The notes under the pieces were generated by a model. It made no database searches, was not told the DNA's origin, and worked only from the letters and a program-made list of their open reading frames with translations. 64,000 bases of DNA, taken from assembly GCA_025642075.2 (NCBI GenBank), contig JAODUO010000628.1, positions 50,001 through 114,000 of the forward strand, given 5' to 3'. The translations under genes and the position numbers were made by a program. Source of the stretch: Ridgeia piscesae. Taxonomy: Eukaryota; Annelida; Polychaeta; Sabellida; Siboglinidae. Below, in pieces: positions 60,483 to 64,000 of the stretch; position 1 is the stretch's first letter, and every line of letters starts with the position of its first letter.

Positions 60483-61905
60483 TAATGTCACAGGATGCTT
60501 TTTCTTCGTGTTGAGGCACTCTCTACGTTAATGTCCTCATACGCATTTGAAAGTGACCTGAGTAGTCGATCTTCTAATGCCATTGTCCGAGTAAGCACCA
60601 CGGAACAATAATGTTCGCACCTTGTCGACGGTACGCTGCAATCACAAGTGGCGCTTGCCGTCAGCAGTCGGCAAATTGCGGTCAACGTATCTGCTGTACT
60701 TGTTGGGATGACGCGAGTAACCGAGGGCGGTCACACTTTCGGCGAATATTGAATTTGCGTCACCGGCGTGCATCAGCCGGCCAGCAGCGATGGCATCAGG
60801 TCCGTCAGCGCCTTGACAACGGTGGAAATCGTACACGCGGTGGAGAGGTCGACGGCCTCCCTATCCGAACACAGGTACGTCAAGGCCGACACAGCTCTGC
60901 AACAGGAAGAACATAACGCAGTAATGATGATGGATGACACTGCACAACAGCGAAGTGTTGCCCTCTGCGTCGGTGGCGCTCATCGTGTCCGGTGACAGAA
61001 ATGGCGCTGTTTTCTTCATCATCTCGTGCACGGCGTTTCTCTGTGCAAGCATTTGCCCAAGTTCGCTGACAACCGTTTCGCTACATCCAGCTCCTAACAT
61101 CAGCATGGCGACAGACGCGTCGTTCATCTTCGCCGCCAGAATCGTTCCGTGTCGCCGTTGTCGTCAAGTACATCTACGTGAATGTCGGCCCGACACAGCA
61201 GTAATTCAGCCAAGCGCGTCATACCATAATTCCCCGCCCAGTGTAAGCATGTCCGACCCTTACTGTCATGCGCATTAACGTTGGCGCGCTCACCGGAAAG
61301 TCCATTGCAACTTGTTCGTTGCCGGAAGCTACAGCCGATGTAAATGCGTCGCTAGGCACAGTACAGATTGTAGGTGATCGAACATCTGCGTGTGTTAGTG
61401 GTTTCAGCGTCGCACTGGCTGGGATACTTACTGTGTCGTAAGCAATGGGACTGATGTCCGTAGGCTCGACACTGGATGTGGTCGCATAGACTGGACTGTT
61501 TACTGTGTTCGAAGCAAGGGGACTGCTGTCCGTAGGCTCGACACTATGTGTAGTCCTATCCGGTGCAATGTGCTGGTATGAAACGGTGCAATGTGCAGCT
61601 GTCACCAAATCCGGTGCAATGTACTGGTGTGATACTGTGCAATATGCAGCTGTCACCGAATCATGTGCAATGTGCTAATTTGAGACGGTGCAATGTGATG
61701 TTATGGTCTTTGAAGCGACGCCAGGTGGCGCAACATCAGTCATGTCAGAGGTATGCATAGGTAAGCTTTCGTGGTTGTCATCTTTCGAGTGGATGCATAC
61801 ATCTTGATCGATACTGACAATGCCTACGATGCCGAGATCAGCGTCTTCTGATGCATTTTGACACGTACACTGGTCAGATCTCATAAATGCATCAGGAGGC
61901 GTCAC
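60483..61905 (-). pseudogene. decayed ankyrin-repeat protein gene
   Basis: On the minus strand a frame reads AHDSKGRTCLHWAGNYGM, then RLAELLLCRADIHVDVLDDN (about 61275-61150): a clear ankyrin repeat (G-x-T-x-LH-x-A, LL). The upstream half-repeat DAFTSAVASGNEQVA (61340) is one frame away, and the downstream part GTILAAKMNDASVAMLMLGAG is another frame away, so there are at least two frameshifts. A later DAEGNTSLL fits one more repeat start. The N-terminal side (61350-61900) codes Thr/Ser/Ala-rich repeats. Closer to 60483 several frames alternate with stops. Frameshifts could be assembly errors, but their number favours a pseudogene. Confidence 0.6.
61557..61700. repeat. ~54-bp tandem repeat, about 2.7 units
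   Basis: Units start TCCGGTGCAATGT and contain GTGCAATGTGCAGCTGTCAC. On the minus strand the unit codes an 18-residue repeat (VTAAYCTVSHQYIAPDL type) upstream of the ankyrin remnant. Confidence 0.8.
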
Positions 61906-62164
61906 TGCGTTTATTGTCGTTTATCGACATAGAGATTAGTGATGTTGTCCTGGGTCACTCGTAGATTCAGTGCCACGGAAGATTAGTGCTCACCTCGCTC
62001 GCGTGTTTTTGGTTCACGCCTAAGACGTCGAAGCCTATGTGTCGGTTTACGATGGTTGGAACAACCAAGTAATAAATGGCCGCAGCCTCCGCCACTAGTA
62101 GAGCCCGGCGTTCCCGGGGAGTGGCTACCACCGCCGTCAAGTGTGCATGGGCCACTCCTACGAC

Positions 62165-62300
62165 GTCTTTGCTTCCGTGACAATGCATGACAGTCAATAG
62201 TTACATGACCGTAACCTCCACACGAGACACACTATTCCTTAGGTGACGTTCAACCACGTGACTTGTGTCCTCTCCCCCACAAGTGAAGCAGTACAGCACC
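62165..62300 (-). pseudogene. zinc-knuckle (CCHC) remnant, gag/ORF1-like
   Basis: The minus strand encodes CVSCGGYGHVTIDC, a perfect C-x2-C-x4-H-x4-C knuckle followed by a basic KQRRRR stretch. About 50 bp upstream CFTCGG and, one frame away, GRGHKSRG form a broken first knuckle. Paired knuckles plus a basic run are typical of retrotransposon gag/ORF1 proteins, though cellular CCHC proteins are possible. Confidence 0.5.
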
Positions 62301-62317
62301 CGTTGAACAGTAGCCTA

Positions 62318-62407
62318 TGAAGACTGCTTATTCAAGACACTTGCCACAATATTAGGCGTCTGTGAAGACTGCTTATTAAAAACACTTGCCACAATATTAG
62401 GCGTTGT
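62318..62407. repeat. 45-bp tandem duplication
   Basis: TGAAGACTGCTTATT..CACTTGCCACAATATTAGGCGT occurs twice head to tail (62318-62362 and 62363-62407) with few differences. Confidence 0.9.
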
Positions 62408-62749
62408 CGTTTGTGTGGCCTGACATTTCACAACATGTGTATTTGTGGTAAAATATGACAAGTTACTTGTTCAAATGCAACGAGTGTGTGGAGCCACAGT
62501 GTGCCTTTCAATGTTGGGTAATTGTTTTTGGTGACTGCTACCACCGTGACAGTGTGTACCCACCTCTTGTCTTCCCTTCGCCTCATTGTGACTATGAGAG
62601 ACTGGTGCTGGTGTCCACGTATGCAAGTATAATTGAATACGTAAATGCACATTCATATTTAATCCAAGATTACTGAACGTGCGCGTGCGTGAGTGAGTAA
62701 AATGTGTCTGTTCAAATAGGTAGGTGTTTGTGTGAGGTACACGCAAGTG

Positions 62750-63243
<494 letters not shown>

Positions 63244-63264
63244 CGATGTTTGCGGGAACCGTCT

Positions 63265-63500
63265 ACTTACTTACTACGGGGGATCAGTTGCGTCTACGGG
63301 GGATCAGTTGTTTTCGCCGACCAAGAAAATATACAAGTTCTTTTTGTCTACGGGGGATCAGTTGGGAAATTGTAAATTTCTGTTTATTTTTTTTCCAAAA
63401 AATTCAATCTGATCCCCAGCAGACGAATGGGACATACATTTTCACACGTCCTACCTACCTGACAACGGGGGATCAGTTGCGGAAAAGAAAATTATGTTTA
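63265..63500. repeat. dispersed copies of ACGGGGGATCAGTTG
   Basis: The 15-mer occurs exactly at 63276, 63296, 63350 and 63465, with an inverted near copy (CTGATCCCC) at about 63410. The last two copies also share a following GGAAA..TTTATTTTTTTCAAA..AATTC stretch. Confidence 0.85.
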
Positions 63501-63539
63501 TTTTTTTCAAATAAATTCCCTTCCGACTCGAGGGTAAAC

Positions 63540-64000
63540 GGCGGGAGTAACAATGACTTGCAGACTTGTCCTCGAACGCATACACAACGCGTGAGCCGTC
63601 ACGATCGTGTAAACAAGTATCTCGCAGAGGTTCTGAAGAGGAAGGGCTTCACCACGCGTGTGGAGCCCGTGATTCCCACCCCTGCCGGGATACGGTACCC
63701 AGACCTCGTGGTCTGGAAGGATGGTATGTGTATGGTGCTCGACACTACCATCGTCTCTGATCATAAGAATCCCGACGACGCGCACGAGCACAAGGTCGTA
63801 TACTACGACCAGCCCGCGATAAGGGGCTGGGCCGAGGTAGTATCAGGGATCGCCGCTGACGAGGTTAAATTCTCAGCGTGCGTGCTCACATGGCGAGGAG
63901 TTCCCTCCCAACGCTCGGTGAGGGAGCTCCAGACCATCGGTGTTACTAAGTCCAACTGGCAGTTGCTTAGTATTAAGACTCTGGAAGGTGGCGTCGAATG
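63540..64000 (+). CDS. R2-clade LINE restriction-like endonuclease domain (partial, runs off the right edge)
   Basis: The frame (codons from 63540) is open to the window end. LQTCPRTHTQRVSRHDRVNK matches the C-x4-H..R-x-x-RHD/N region after the CCHC motif of R2-type LINEs. It is followed by YPDLVVWKDGMCMVLDTT, the PD-x12-D catalytic core of the restriction-like endonuclease that nicks the target for target-primed reverse transcription. Later YYDQP, then GVTKSNWQLLSIKTLEGGVE, fits the C-terminal part. The RT and the first half of the zinc motif are absent upstream, where repeats begin, so the copy is 5'-truncated. No damage is seen in the visible ~150 codons. R2 elements usually lie in 28S rDNA; no rDNA is seen here. 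Confidence 0.85.

Overview
The window is nuclear DNA of an invertebrate animal, probably a marine one. It has spliced genes with canonical GT/AG introns, a canopy-family (CNPY2-like) gene, several classes of animal transposon (CR1/L2-like and R2-clade LINEs, PIF/Harbinger, hAT, tRNA-derived SINEs) and very many microsatellites. The species cannot be fixed from the sequence; a lophotrochozoan or lancelet-like genome would fit. There is no bacterial operon structure, CRISPR array or rRNA gene.

Layout. 0-5 kb: three consistent small exons of an unidentified cysteine-rich gene (minus strand, running off the left edge) and a LINE 3' fragment. 5-13 kb: decayed repeats, including a 1.5 kb repeat that recurs inverted near 52-56 kb, an L2-like reverse transcriptase remnant, a decayed element with a recurring CAGTNCTGTTAC motif, and a dispersed repeat carrying (TTCTCG)20. 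14.1-20.7 kb: a complete five-exon CNPY2-like gene (plus strand, 253 aa, signal peptide to KEEL ER-retention tail). 23.1-28.5 kb: a convergent five-exon gene (minus strand, 501 aa, no family recognised). 28-32 kb: dense microsatellites. 32-35 kb: a 5'-truncated LINE (minus). 35-37 kb: GC minisatellite and the second copy of the (TTCTCG)n repeat. 37.7-42 kb: a nearly complete CR1 LINE with an SGNH-esterase ORF1 and a damaged ORF2. 42.2-46.8 kb: a decayed two-gene PIF/Harbinger transposon. 47-50 kb: SINEs, an RTE-like remnant, and a cluster of TGACCT half-sites. 52-56 kb: second copy of the 1.5 kb repeat, split by a 1.9 kb hAT-like insertion with perfect TIRs and an 8-bp target duplication. 56.4-57.9 kb: a hAT transposase remnant. 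58-59 kb: two probable exons of a VEDP-repeat protein gene. 60.5-62.3 kb: a decayed ankyrin-repeat gene and a zinc-knuckle remnant. 62.7-64 kb: long GT/TA arrays, then the restriction-like endonuclease end of an R2-clade LINE running off the right edge.

The most unusual signal is at the two intact host genes. In the CNPY2-like gene the last 1.7 kb of intron 3 is a 38-bp minisatellite whose unit contains the 3' splice site and first exon-4 bases, so dozens of near-identical acceptors precede the real one, and consensus upstream choices give a premature stop. In the neighbouring convergent gene a shorter intronic minisatellite likewise overlaps a 5' splice site. The two host genes otherwise show no functional link; most of the rest of the window is mobile-element debris.
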